NCBI GenBank assembly: GCA_015068245.1
Contig: SVKU01000003.1
Location: 92,614-156,613 of the forward strand
DNA: 64,000 bases
Direction of reading: 5' to 3'
DNA from: Oscillospiraceae bacterium
GTDB taxonomy: Bacteria > Bacillota > Clostridia > Oscillospirales > Oscillospiraceae
Shown here: one piece after another, positions 53,547-62,544 of the stretch
How positions within the stretch are numbered: position 1 is the stretch's first letter
Layout of the letters: every line of letters starts with the position of its first letter
The notes under the pieces: model-generated
Database searches by the model: none
The model's input: only the letters and a program-made list of their open reading frames with translations
What the model was told of the DNA's origin: nothing
Position numbers and translations under genes: made by a program

Positions 53547-54659
53547 TTATTTGATCAGCCATACGGCCGTCCAAAGTACAGCCAGCATAATAACGCTGAC
53601 ACCGGTGAATACACCGAGATATTTTCCGGGTCCGGCATCTTCTTCGGCTGCATAGAGCTTGTAGGAGATAACACTGGCCATGGAAGCGATCAGTGTGCCC
53701 AGACCGCCAAGGTTGACACCCAGCAGCAAATCGGAGTAGTTGTCGGTAAAGCCGGACAGCAGCATGGCTGCGGGAACATTGCTTATAACCTGACTCAGCA
53801 GGATCGATGCAGCCAGTTCTCGACCGTACACAAGAGAGGACAGCGCATTGTTTACTGCGGGAAGGGCTTTGATGTTTCCGATGAAAACGAAAAAGAAAAC
53901 AAAAGTCAGCAGCAGGCCGTAGTCGGCCTTGGGCAGAATTGAACGATCAAGTATCAGCACTGCAGCGATGACTATGGCAAGAGCGACGCCGAAGTGAATT
54001 ATATGGGAAACGGCAAGAATACAAAGAATAAAAAGTGCAGCCCAGGGAACGGCACGTTTCAGCCCGGACACCTGCGGCAGTGACGCAGTGTCAATGTCAA
54101 TAGTGTCGCTTTTTATAAACAGCAGAGACACGGCCAGAAGGAGGAAAGACAAAAGGGTGGGAATTGCCATCACTTTGAGAAAACTGCCTGTGGACATTCC
54201 GGACAGGGCGAAAATATAAAGGTTTTGAGGATTGCCCAGCGGTGTCAGCATACTTCCAAGATTGGCAGCAATGGTTTGAAGTACAATGACCGGTATCAAA
54301 AGTCTTGAATTACCGGACTGACGCAGTGTCATTATAGCCAGAGGCACAAAAGTTATAAGTGCCACATCATTGGTGATGAACATGCTGGTGAAGAAGCATA
54401 CACCGGTCAAAACTGCGGTCAGGGAGCGGGTGCTGCCTGCCACGGTCAGCAGCTTTGTTACAAGAAGATCAAAAACGCCGACTTTCTTCAGCCCGGCCAC
54501 CACCAACATCAGCGACAGCAGCAGACACAGCACACGGTAGTCGATATAGTCTATGTATTGACGGGAAGGCGGCACAAAAAAGGCCGAAACAAAAGCTGCG
54601 GCAAAGGCTGCAGCCAGCACGGGATCGTGACGTATAAAAGAGGTTATCTTTTTCAGCAT
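53547..54659 (-). CDS. SLC13/ArsB-type anion transporter
   Basis: A 370-aa membrane protein with about ten hydrophobic segments. TSMFITNDVALITFVPLAIMT and GSMLTPLGNPQNLYIFALSG are the conserved hairpin motifs of the ion transporter superfamily that includes citrate, ArsB and NhaD carriers; QVISNVPAAMLLSGF is the matching motif in the second half. The substrate (dicarboxylate, arsenite, Na+) cannot be told from sequence. It is monocistronic. Confidence 0.85.
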   Translation of the reverse strand: MLKKITSFIRHDPVLAAAFAAAFVSAFFVPPSRQYIDYIDYRVLCLLLSLMLVVAGLKKVGVFDLLVTKLLTVAGSTRSLTAVLTGVCFFTSMFITNDVALITFVPLAIMTLRQSGNSRLLIPVIVLQTIAANLGSMLTPLGNPQNLYIFALSGMSTGSFLKVMAIPTLLSFLLLAVSLLFIKSDTIDIDTASLPQVSGLKRAVPWAALFILCILAVSHIIHFGVALAIVIAAVLILDRSILPKADYGLLLTFVFFFVFIGNIKALPAVNNALSSLVYGRELAASILLSQVISNVPAAMLLSGFTDNYSDLLLGVNLGGLGTLIASMASVISYKLYAAEEDAGPGKYLGVFTGVSVIMLAVLWTAVWLIK

Positions 54660-54803
54660 GACAACAGGTTACCTTTCAACGAGTCAGGTTATAGTTTATA
54701 ATATTGTATAGAATGATGCAACATAAAACTTCATGTTCCACCCCAAATTGACACCTGTTTTATCGTATGATAAGATAGCGAAAACGTGAAAGGAGAGGTT
54801 GAC

Positions 54804-55295
54804 ATGTTCAGAGAAATGAGAAGAAGACCTCAGCTTCTGGGGGACGAGGAAACATTGTCGATAATAGAAAACTGCAGTTATGGAGTTTTGGCTCTGATAG
54901 GTGACGGAGGGTACCCTTACACAGTGCCACTTAACTATGTTTACAGCGATGGAAAGATATATTTCCATGGCGCAAAGTCCGGTCATAAGGTGGATGCCAT
55001 AAGAAACTGCGATAAAGCCTGCTTCTGTGTGGTGGAAAAAGATAAGGTTGTACCGGAAGAATACGCCACCCATTACAGCAGTGTTGTTGCGTTCGGAAGG
55101 ATCCGTATTCTTGATGAGGAAACAGAGATCCGGCGCAGTATTGAGATGCTTGCGGCGAGACATGGTCCCGGCAGCAGGGAAGAGGATATGCGTGCCATAG
55201 AAGCGGAACTTGCCGCATTGTGTATGTTTGAACTGAGCATCGAGCATATCACAGGCAAGGAAGCCAAAGCCCTGGCACAGCAGAGAAAGAAATGA
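54804..55295 (+). CDS. Pyridoxamine 5'-phosphate oxidase family protein (NimA-like)
   Basis: A 163-aa flavin-binding split-barrel protein. MFREMRRRPQLLGDEETLSIIENCSYG, then YTVPLNYVYSDGKIYFHGAKSGHK, is typical of the NimA/5-nitroimidazole reductase group, which uses FMN. The physiological substrate is unknown; nitroimidazole resistance should not be assumed. The ATG at 54804 has AAAGGAGAGG upstream, whereas the longer frame to 54786 has none. Confidence 0.85.
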   Translation: MFREMRRRPQLLGDEETLSIIENCSYGVLALIGDGGYPYTVPLNYVYSDGKIYFHGAKSGHKVDAIRNCDKACFCVVEKDKVVPEEYATHYSSVVAFGRIRILDEETEIRRSIEMLAARHGPGSREEDMRAIEAELAALCMFELSIEHITGKEAKALAQQRKK

Positions 55296-55420
55296 CACGA
55301 TTGCGAACATGACCCAAGATCGCTACACTATTATAATATAATGTATATAAACCCTGCCAAAATGTGTCACATAAGAGCCTGGTATGACATATTTGCGACA
55401 CAGTTAACGAAAAACAGGGC

Positions 55421-55448
55421 GAATTATGCCATCACAATGCCATAATTC
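55421..55448. promoter_or_regulatory. Inverted repeat upstream of the large SLH gene
   Basis: GAATTATG and CATAATTC (8-nt arms, 12-nt spacer). Together with TGTGTC near 55362 and GACACA near 55397 it makes the 300-bp gene-free stretch 55296-55596 rich in short dyads that may bind regulators; this is inference. Confidence 0.35.
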
Positions 55449-55510
55449 AGCTAAATCGTACACGATTGCGCCACTAATGTTACATTTAAATTACATCGAG
55501 TACACATTTG

Positions 55511-55539
55511 TTGATTTTTTGCCATAATTGCCTTACAAT
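55511..55539 (+). promoter_or_regulatory. Promoter of the large SLH gene
   Basis: TTGATT (55511-55516), 17-nt spacer, TACAAT (55534-55539); the leader would be about 50 nt and carries AAGGAGG before the ATG. Confidence 0.6.
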
Positions 55540-55596
55540 GAAGCCGATGTAAGAGAGGATTCTCTGCATTGAAAATTATAAGGAGGCAAACAACCA

Positions 55597-58500
55597 ATGA
55601 AGAACCTTAGAAAAGTTCTTGCACTGGTACTGGTAGTAGCTATGATGGCTTCTCTGGTAATCAGTGCATCCGCTCTTTCTGCTAAGGACTACACTGACTA
55701 CAGTGAAGTTGTTAACAAAGATGCGGTCGCAATGCTCACCGAGCTTGGTATCATCAATGGTTATCCCGCAGGCGACTTCCAGCCCGCCGGTGTTGTAACC
55801 CGTGCCGAAATGGCCAAGATGATCTACGTCGTTCTGAACTCCGGCAACGACCAGGCTCCCACCCCCGACGCTCAGAGATATTCTGACGTTTACAAAGGCC
55901 ACTGGGCCGAAGGCTATGTCGCTTTCTGTGATGATCTCGGCATCATCGACGGTATGGGCGACGGCACTTTCGCTCCCTCTGCTCCCGTAACCGGCGTTCA
56001 GGCTGCCAAGATGCTGCTTGTTGCTATGGGTTACGACTCTGCAGTTGAAGGCTTCACCGGCAGCAACTGGGATTACGGCGTACTTAAGGCCGCTTCCGCA
56101 GCTGGTCTGTTCGAAGGCTTCACCGCTTCCGTCAATGAAGGCTGCACCCGTGACAACGCTGCTCTGCTTGTCTACAATGCCCTCATCGGCGACTGTGTCA
56201 GCTATGTAGGCAACACTGCTGTTGCTACCGGCGACACCCTGATCGGCACCTGCTATGGTCTGGTCGCAGTTACCGGCGTTGTCGTTGCTAACGAATACGC
56301 CAACCTGTTCGACGACGAACCCATTGCTGCCGGTTACACCGAAATCGCTTTCATCGGCGATCAGTATGTTGATCTGGCTCATGCCATCGATCCCATGGTT
56401 CCCAACTGGGCTGACCTCGCTGAGTATCCCGTTGCTGATCTGGCTCTCATCTCCGGTGCTTGGAGACTCCTGCCCGAAGAACTGGAAGAGTACTTTGACG
56501 TAATGCCCGGCGAAGAAGCTCTGGAAGCATGGTCCGTCCTGCAGCAGAAGGTTTCTGTAAACGACAAGGACGAATATGAATCCTATGTTTACAACGTAGG
56601 CACCTCTCTGGCAGACATCGGCACCACTGTTACCGTATATGCCAAGCTGAAGGGCAACTACGAACAGTTCACCAACATCGTAGAATATGCCAAGTATGAC
56701 ATGTTCTCCGGCAAGGTTGTTGGCAACGTTGTTGCTGACGACGACTGCGTAGTATTCTACAATGAAGGTGCTGCTGGCAACTTCGCCGGCGAATTCAAGA
56801 CCGACGACAACACCCGTTACTTCGAAAACTACGCTGCTGTTTGGGCAGAAGTTGACGGCGAACGCGTTTACGCTTTCGACTATGCCGACGTAAGTGGTGA
56901 GCCTGAACATCCCTATGCTTTCTACTTCGAAGAATTCTTCAACGCAGTCCGCGGCGAATACCTGTGGGCTATCGACGTTGACGGCGACGGCGTTGTTGAA
57001 ATCGTACTGAAGTACCGTCAGACCTTTGCTGTTGCAGAGTATGACGATTACTTCGACACCTGGACCTTCGACAGCTGTGTTGACAAAGATGGCAATAGTG
57101 CTTACTATGTAGAAGTTGAGCAGGAGTTTGGTCCCCCTGAAACTGTTGAAGTTACCGATTGTGATCTGAACGACTGGACCGACATCCCCGCAGCTGACGT
57201 TGTATTCGACGGCGAAGAGCTGAAGGCAGGCATGAAGGTTCTGGTAGTGCCCGTTGACGGCACCTACTATGTCAAGGAAGCTGCTTCCCTGACCGCAAAG
57301 GCTTCCGAAGTCTTCTACAACAAGGAAGCTAAGGAATGGGCTGTTGAGCTCGACGGTACCAAGTACTTCGAATCCGGCCTGTACTGGGCTGACGACATCA
57401 AGGTTGGCGCTGCTAAGGGTCCCGACGAAAAGGCATTCTTCTATGCTGTCAACGCAATGAATCCCGACGTTGAATACAAGGTATACTTCGATGACTTCGG
57501 CAACATCGTTGCTTACGAAAAAGTCGGTATGCCCGCAATGACCGATTACTTCCTGGTAACCGGCGCTGCATACGAAGTTCAGGCTCTGAACGTAGCTGAA
57601 TCCATCGTATTCGGTGCAAAGGCTTCCAAGGACACCGTTATCGGTGCTGAAGCTTACTATGTAGGTCGTGCAGGCCGTGCAAACACCGTCATTGACGATG
57701 TTGCTTCCCTGTACTATGCCGGTGCTCAGTCCATCGACAAGATCGGCGTTAAGATCACCACCGGTAGAATGGGCGAAACCCAGTATCAGTATGTTTCCTA
57801 CCAGAACGTATTCGAAGTAGCTAACGACTACAACGTATACGGAGATCAGGCTGGTCTGTACACCTCCCTGACCAAGGTTGGCTTCAGCGAAGACGGCGCT
57901 ATCGTCTCCATGGGCCATGCTAACACCAATCCCGAAGGCATGGTTGATCGTCTGAGAGTTTGGAACGTTCCCGCTGCCATCGATGTAACTAATCCCGCTC
58001 TTGGCGGCGACGGCAACCTGCCCGCAATCGGCTATGTAGGCGCTGACACCCTGTTCTACATCTACATGGTTGACAAGAACCTGAACCAGAGCAATGTTAT
58101 TACTCTGACCGGCTACAAGAACCTGCCCAAGATGTTTGATACCGACAAGGTTTACACTGACGCTTCCGGCGACAGCCATACCGGTTATGGTATTGAAAAC
58201 GTCTACGGCGTACCCGGCGGCGGTCCCACCAAGGACGCAGCAGTTGTTGTCTTCGAACTGAATGTTGACTTCAACGCTGGCTATGGCCTGCCCGTCAAGA
58301 CCGTTTCCAACTTCATCTATGTTTACGACGTAGACAGCTGGGCAACCGGTTTCTGCAAGCACGTATACGGCATCAACGAAAACGGCGAAATGATCGACCT
58401 GTATGTTGATACTTACGATCTTAAGCCCGACGAACTCGACAAGGATGCACACGGCTGGTACTCCTACACCAAGACCGACGCCAACACCGAATGCACCAAG

Positions 58501-59061
58501 GGTCATGACCACTATGTCCTGAGCGACAAGGCTGTCATCGATGTTGAAGATGTTTATGACAACACCTACATGTACGAAGCCGGTCTGCTGACTGATTCTC
58601 TCAATTACATTGGAACTCAGACCCACGACGGCAAGTACGAGCTGGTTACTGCTAATGCATTCACCGGAACTCCCGCAACTTGGGTTGACCTGAGCAACAC
58701 CAAGCTGTACATCCACTGCGACAACGGTTCCGAAGCTTACAATGCACAGGAACTCATCCCCACCAACTTCAAGACTGTTGAAGCTGTTGAGAAGTCCGGC
58801 AAGCTGGATCTGATGAGAGACATCTTTGATGATATGGGCAATAAGATTGATGCTTATGCATTCAATAGCCATGCTACCGTAGTTTACAAGCAGATGGGTC
58901 CCGATGTTGTAGTTATCGCTGTCATCGTTGAATATCGTACCGATGATCCCGGTGCTGAAAGCTACGCCGAAATGGCTCACAGATACGAGGTTAAGGAAGC
59001 CGACGCTTCTGCTCTTCCCGCAGGCGACCCCATGGCTCCTCCTCCCCCTCCCGGCACCTAA
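55597..59061 (+). CDS. Large SLH-domain protein, probable S-layer or major surface protein
   Basis: A 1154-aa secreted protein. A signal peptide (MKNLRKVLALVLVVAMMASL, cleavage near residue 26) precedes three SLH units (about 38-95, with GYPAGDFQPAGVVTRAEMAKM; 97-160, with GMGDGTFAPSAPVTGVQAAKM; 165-205). These bind secondary cell-wall polymer. The remaining 900 residues are rich in Asp, Tyr, Val and Asn, with no family I can name; many short acidic strands suggest calcium-stabilised Ig-like domains. It ends in PMAPPPPPGT, a Pro/Gly tip echoing the linker at 32614. Codon use is extremely biased, consistent with very high expression and a role as S-layer subunit. The strong terminator follows. 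Confidence 0.82.
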   Translation: MKNLRKVLALVLVVAMMASLVISASALSAKDYTDYSEVVNKDAVAMLTELGIINGYPAGDFQPAGVVTRAEMAKMIYVVLNSGNDQAPTPDAQRYSDVYKGHWAEGYVAFCDDLGIIDGMGDGTFAPSAPVTGVQAAKMLLVAMGYDSAVEGFTGSNWDYGVLKAASAAGLFEGFTASVNEGCTRDNAALLVYNALIGDCVSYVGNTAVATGDTLIGTCYGLVAVTGVVVANEYANLFDDEPIAAGYTEIAFIGDQYVDLAHAIDPMVPNWADLAEYPVADLALISGAWRLLPEELEEYFDVMPGEEALEAWSVLQQKVSVNDKDEYESYVYNVGTSLADIGTTVTVYAKLKGNYEQFTNIVEYAKYDMFSGKVVGNVVADDDCVVFYNEGAAGNFAGEFKTDDNTRYFENYAAVWAEVDGERVYAFDYADVSGEPEHPYAFYFEEFFNAVRGEYLWAIDVDGDGVVEIVLKYRQTFAVAEYDDYFDTWTFDSCVDKDGNSAYYVEVEQEFGPPETVEVTDCDLNDWTDIPAADVVFDGEELKAGMKVLVVPVDGTYYVKEAASLTAKASEVFYNKEAKEWAVELDGTKYFESGLYWADDIKVGAAKGPDEKAFFYAVNAMNPDVEYKVYFDDFGNIVAYEKVGMPAMTDYFLVTGAAYEVQALNVAESIVFGAKASKDTVIGAEAYYVGRAGRANTVIDDVASLYYAGAQSIDKIGVKITTGRMGETQYQYVSYQNVFEVANDYNVYGDQAGLYTSLTKVGFSEDGAIVSMGHANTNPEGMVDRLRVWNVPAAIDVTNPALGGDGNLPAIGYVGADTLFYIYMVDKNLNQSNVITLTGYKNLPKMFDTDKVYTDASGDSHTGYGIENVYGVPGGGPTKDAAVVVFELNVDFNAGYGLPVKTVSNFIYVYDVDSWATGFCKHVYGINENGEMIDLYVDTYDLKPDELDKDAHGWYSYTKTDANTECTKGHDHYVLSDKAVIDVEDVYDNTYMYEAGLLTDSLNYIGTQTHDGKYELVTANAFTGTPATWVDLSNTKLYIHCDNGSEAYNAQELIPTNFKTVEAVEKSGKLDLMRDIFDDMGNKIDAYAFNSHATVVYKQMGPDVVVIAVIVEYRTDDPGAESYAEMAHRYEVKEADASALPAGDPMAPPPPPGT

Positions 59062-59116
59062 TTTGTCTCCTTATGACAAATAACCCGTAATTGATTCATA
59101 ACTGAATAAATACGGC

Positions 59117-59148
59117 GGCCCCCCGGAACACTCCGGGGGGCCATTTTT
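59117..59148 (+). terminator. Terminator of the large SLH gene
   Basis: GGCCCCCCGGA pairs with TCCGGGGGGCC, loop ACAC, then ATTTTT. Confidence 0.92.
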
Positions 59149-59595
59149 ACGCATGACGTGACGCATTACGCCGTAGGGGCGACGTTTCGTCGCCCGCCGA
59201 TTATGACAATATTTCTTTGTAATCCTGAGGAGCATAGCGACGAAGGATCTTAAAGATTCTTCGGTCGTTCCGGTCAGGAAGCTGACCTGATGTTCAGGAA
59301 TGACACCTGTGACGTGACGTACCACACCGTAGGGCGGGGGCTTGCTCCCGTCGCAATCATGCTTAACGTGGCGTACCACTTCGTAGGGTCACGGCTGTGG
59401 GTCAGCTTGGTTGACTCGGGTGACACGCCGACAAATCTGTCATTGCGAGGAGATGCGCAAGCATCGACGTGGCAATCCGTTTTCTTATTACGGATTCTCA
59501 CGTCGCTTTGTTCCTCAGAATGACAGGAGAACTTGCTTGGAAGTACATTTCCTGCCTGCCGTTTGCTTTGGCCTCATAATTCAACAAAATGATAC
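59149..59595. repeat. Cluster of dispersed intergenic repeats
   Basis: No gene is seen in this stretch. It holds a GTAGGGGCGAC...GTCGCCC hairpin near 59173-59198, an 'ATCCTGAGGAGCATAGCGA' unit at 59220-59304, two further GTAGGG units near 59329 and 59383, and a full 'CTGTCATTGCGAGGAG...CCTCAGAATGACAG' palindromic unit at 59437-59525. Such nests are usual downstream of highly expressed genes in gut Clostridia. Confidence 0.6.
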
Positions 59596-59876
59596 AAAAA
59601 GAAATGACCCTCGTCCGGTTTACACCACCGTCGAGGGTCATTTCTCTAAATTTTTAGGTTCTATCATTGGTTAACCTCGCTTTCTGCAGTTTGTGCGGCT
59701 TTTCATTTTGTAACATGCTTCCGTGGCATGTCGGCTAAATTCAGTTCAAACTTCATTAATCCTTGATTGATCTATCTTAAACGGAAGATTTTGAAAGCCG
59801 CCGGTTCAATCAGGCCGATACACTTATTTCGGCCTATGGCTTACCTGTACATTGGACTCACCACTTTCTTGTTTCT
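59596..59876 (-). ncRNA. Candidate structured non-coding RNA, about 280 nt, class unassigned
   Basis: On the minus strand a promoter (TTGCCA at 59911-59906, 17 nt, TAAATT at 59888-59883) is followed by about 280 nt with no plausible coding frame and then a strong terminator: GAAATGACCCTCG (59644-59632 when read on this strand) pairs with CGAGGGTCATTTC (59613-59601) and runs into TTTTT. Inside, AGGCCGA/TCGGCCT (7 bp) is nested in AAGCC/GGCTT, and ACATGC/GCATGT forms another hairpin. This is the make-up of an independent structured RNA. The raiA motif or another large Clostridia RNA class is possible, but I cannot confirm the class by eye. Confidence 0.62.
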
Positions 59877-59882
59877 GACTAT

Positions 59883-59911
59883 AATTTAGCATAAAATCCG
59901 CTGCTTGGCAA
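59883..59911 (-). promoter_or_regulatory. Promoter of the candidate ncRNA
   Basis: TTGCCA (59911-59906), 17-nt spacer, TAAATT (59888-59883), reading leftward. Confidence 0.55.
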
Positions 59912-59987
59912 TAGTTACTATTGTATAAAATAAACAGTCAAAAACTGTATATACCATAGAAAGTTGGTTATAATCACAACAAAACAT

Positions 59988-60016
59988 TGACTCGACACAC
60001 AAACATTTGGTATAAT
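59988..60016 (+). promoter_or_regulatory. Strong promoter reading directly into a terminator
   Basis: TTGACT (59988-59993), 17-nt spacer, TGGTATAAT with the -10 at 60011-60016. The start point would be about 60023, only some 7 nt before the terminator hairpin at 60030-60074. Confidence 0.65.
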
Positions 60017-60029
60017 GATTATGTTGGGC

Positions 60030-60074
60030 AAAACAGAACTCAGCCGCACACAATGTGCGGCTGAGTTCTGTTTT
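60030..60074. terminator. Perfect 21-bp terminator hairpin at the end of the CoA-transferase gene
   Basis: Arms 60030-60050 and 60054-60074, loop CAA, overlapping the last bases of the minus-strand gene. Flanks are T-rich in the plus direction (TTTTATATAT) and TTTTG in the minus direction. Confidence 0.85.
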
Positions 60075-61380
60075 ATATATACATCAGCTTTTTGGCTTCA
60101 AATCTCAGCTCATCTCTGAAATCGGGGTGGGCTATATTTATAAGCTGTTCGGCTCGTTCCTTGACGGTTCTGCCTCGCATATAGGCAACACCGTATTCGG
60201 TGATGATAATGTCTGCCACATTTCTGGAGATGGTCACTATGGAACCCGGGGTAAGAATTGGCTTGATTTTTGACACAGTACCCTTTTTTGCGGTGGACGC
60301 TATGGCGATTATGCCTCGTCCACCCTTGGAATGCTGCGCTCCGAAAGCAAAATCAAATGCTCCGCCGGTTCCGGAATACTGCATGGGGCCAATGGACTCG
60401 GAGCAAATCTGACCTGTCAGATCGATTTCCATGGCAGTGTTGATGGAAACCATGTTGTCTATCTGAGAGATCACAAATGGGTCGTTGGTGTAGCTTGCCT
60501 GACGGAACATCACGTTTGGATCTTCGGAAAGAATTCTATACAGCTTTTCATCGCCCAAAACAAAGTTGCCCACATGCTTGCCCCGGTCAACGGTTTTTCT
60601 GGAACCGTTGATAACACCGGCTTTGATTAGGTCGCCCATGACGGGGGTGTACAGCTCGGTGTGCAGGCCAAGATCCTTTTTGTCGAAAAATGAATTCCCT
60701 ACGGCGTCGGGCATGGCACCCAATCCCAACTGAATGCAGTCTCCGTTGTGAACAAAGTCGGCGGCATAGGCACCGATGGCAAGGTCGGTATCGGAGGGGA
60801 TACTTCGCACGTTGTATGTGGTTGCGGGATAGTTTACCTCAACTATCATGTCTACCCGGTCAATGGGGATAGTCAGACAGCCGTTGAAACGAGGAAGATT
60901 GGGGTTGACTTCAAGTATTACGGTGTCGGCATTTTCGTAAGCGCACTGTTCCCACATACCGCAGCCGGATACGGTGAAGTTTCCGTTTTCGTCCATAGCA
61001 GAGGTCATGACGATGAGCTTATCTATCTTTCCCCGGTGTTCCACTCGCCGCTGCATCATATCGTGCAGATTGGAAGGCAGGTGAGAAGCCAGCCCCAGTT
61101 CCTGCGCCTTGCGCAAAGAGGGGTCGTAGAGGTGGCAGACCATGTTCAATTTGCCGCGAAGTTCCGGCATGGCCATGAAAGGATAAGTCAAACCGCTGCC
61201 TTTTTTGCCCTTGATAAGCTCGATGTTGTCGAGCTTAGGTGCCACATGGTGAAAGTTTTCCAAAAATGCGGTGGGTTCGCACATTTCTCCGCCGGTGGAT
61301 ATGATATCACCGCTTCTGATGCAGGCTATCTCGTCCTCAACAGATGCAAGTTTTGAACGGTAAATTTCGGTGTAGTTCAT
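60073..61380 (-). CDS. Acetyl-CoA hydrolase/transferase family CoA-transferase
   Basis: A 435-aa class I CoA-transferase of the acetyl-CoA hydrolase/4-hydroxybutyrate CoA-transferase family. The CoA-binding oxyanion loop is LGLGAMPDAVGNSF near residue 220, the catalytic Glu lies in INTAMEIDLTGQICSES near 320, and GTGGAFDFAFGAQHSKGG follows near 345. It exchanges CoA between acetate and a short acyl group (butyrate, 4-hydroxybutyrate or propionate); the sequence does not separate these for me. It stands alone, without butyrate-pathway neighbours. AAAGGACAAATC precedes the ATG and a TGGTATAAT extended -10 lies near 61420. Confidence 0.88.
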   Translation of the reverse strand: MNYTEIYRSKLASVEDEIACIRSGDIISTGGEMCEPTAFLENFHHVAPKLDNIELIKGKKGSGLTYPFMAMPELRGKLNMVCHLYDPSLRKAQELGLASHLPSNLHDMMQRRVEHRGKIDKLIVMTSAMDENGNFTVSGCGMWEQCAYENADTVILEVNPNLPRFNGCLTIPIDRVDMIVEVNYPATTYNVRSIPSDTDLAIGAYAADFVHNGDCIQLGLGAMPDAVGNSFFDKKDLGLHTELYTPVMGDLIKAGVINGSRKTVDRGKHVGNFVLGDEKLYRILSEDPNVMFRQASYTNDPFVISQIDNMVSINTAMEIDLTGQICSESIGPMQYSGTGGAFDFAFGAQHSKGGRGIIAIASTAKKGTVSKIKPILTPGSIVTISRNVADIIITEYGVAYMRGRTVKERAEQLINIAHPDFRDELRFEAKKLMYI

Positions 61381-61615
61381 TTGATTTGTCCTTTGATGTT
61401 ATTTGCACACGAATTATACCACAACCGCAGGAAGAAGAGAAGAAGAAAACTGCGACCATAGAACTTGAGTTAATAAAGAGTCGTCGCAGAAGCAGTTAAC
61501 AGTGAAGTTTGGATATACCAAGTGAAGTTATGCCTGAGGCATCCTAATGTCTTAACCACACAACGGTCTGCCAAAAGAGTACGGTCTTAGTCTACTGCGT
61601 TTTGCTTGCTACAGC

Positions 61616-62506
61616 TCATTTCAACATGCTCAAATACTGATCCAATCGGGCATTGACATATCCTGCAAACAGTTTCTCCATCGCAGCAAGATTGCCCTTG
61701 GCATAATACTCATCAAAAGCATTGTAGTAAGCGATGCGGTCGGTAAACTTAATGTCGATTGGAGGATATCCGGCTTTCATCAGTTCCAGATTAACCAGCA
61801 AGCGACCGGTTCTGCCATTGCCATCGATGAACGGATGAATGCCTTCAAACTCGATATGGAAGCGTGCCAGCTTCGTGATGATATGCTCCGTGTTTTCGGC
61901 AAAGCTGAGCAAAAGTTGCTCCATGCGGGGTTGGATCAAATATGGCTGCACCGGTTCATGCTGTGCCCCCATGATACGAACAGGAACACGACGATACACA
62001 CCACGGTCATCTTTCTTGTCCGCCAAGACAAGATAGTGGATCTGCTGAATGATGCGCTCGGAGATGGGCACATTATTCCGGACGAGCTCGCGCACAAAGT
62101 CAAACGCTTCTTTATGTCCAACCGCTTCCATGTGATCTTTCAGCGGCTTCTGGTCAATGGTTAAACCGCGCAGCACCATATCGGTCTCGCGCAGGGTAAG
62201 TGTGTTGCCCTCGATGGCATTGGAGTTGTAGGTATACTCAACCGTGAACTCCTCAGTAAGCCGTTCTACCTCTCCGGCGGTCAGAGGTCTGCACTTATCC
62301 AATTCTGCTTTTTTCTGATCGATGATCTCCAACAGGGAGACCGCAGACTTGTATCGTCCGTCTGCAGGTTTCTCGGCATTTGCAGGAATCTTCCATGCAC
62401 GGCCCTGCTGATATGCTCCTGGAATTTTTCCTTCGGCGCAAAGAATACGAACTCTCCGATCTGAGATGCTCCACTTTTCAGCGGCTTCTTTCACAGTCAT
62501 AAACAT
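61616..62506 (-). CDS. Fic family protein with an N-terminal excisionase-type helix-turn-helix
   Basis: A 296-aa protein. Residues 1-45 form a MerR/excisionase-like DNA-binding domain (TVKEAAEKWSISDRRVRILC, then GRAWKIPANAEKP). An inhibitory helix motif S-N-A-I-E-G (about residue 107) of the S/T-xxx-E-G/N type precedes the Fic core, which makes it a class II (N-terminally self-inhibited) Fic protein. The catalytic motif HPFIDGNGRTGR is near residue 222. Fic enzymes AMPylate or otherwise modify target proteins; the target is unknown. The ATG at 62506 has GGAAGGAG 8 nt upstream; a GTG at 62515 is too close to it. It is monocistronic with three direct repeats upstream. Confidence 0.9.
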   Translation of the reverse strand: MFMTVKEAAEKWSISDRRVRILCAEGKIPGAYQQGRAWKIPANAEKPADGRYKSAVSLLEIIDQKKAELDKCRPLTAGEVERLTEEFTVEYTYNSNAIEGNTLTLRETDMVLRGLTIDQKPLKDHMEAVGHKEAFDFVRELVRNNVPISERIIQQIHYLVLADKKDDRGVYRRVPVRIMGAQHEPVQPYLIQPRMEQLLLSFAENTEHIITKLARFHIEFEGIHPFIDGNGRTGRLLVNLELMKAGYPPIDIKFTDRIAYYNAFDEYYAKGNLAAMEKLFAGYVNARLDQYLSMLK

Positions 62507-62544
62507 AGCAGACACTCCTTCCTTGGAATCTATTATAACCGTTT

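Noticed and set aside
55576..58980. A 1134-codon open frame antisense to the large SLH gene
   Set aside because: It is in register with the sense codons and stays open because the gene avoids TTA, CTA and TCA codons. It has no signal of its own, and the sense frame has a signal peptide and SLH motifs.
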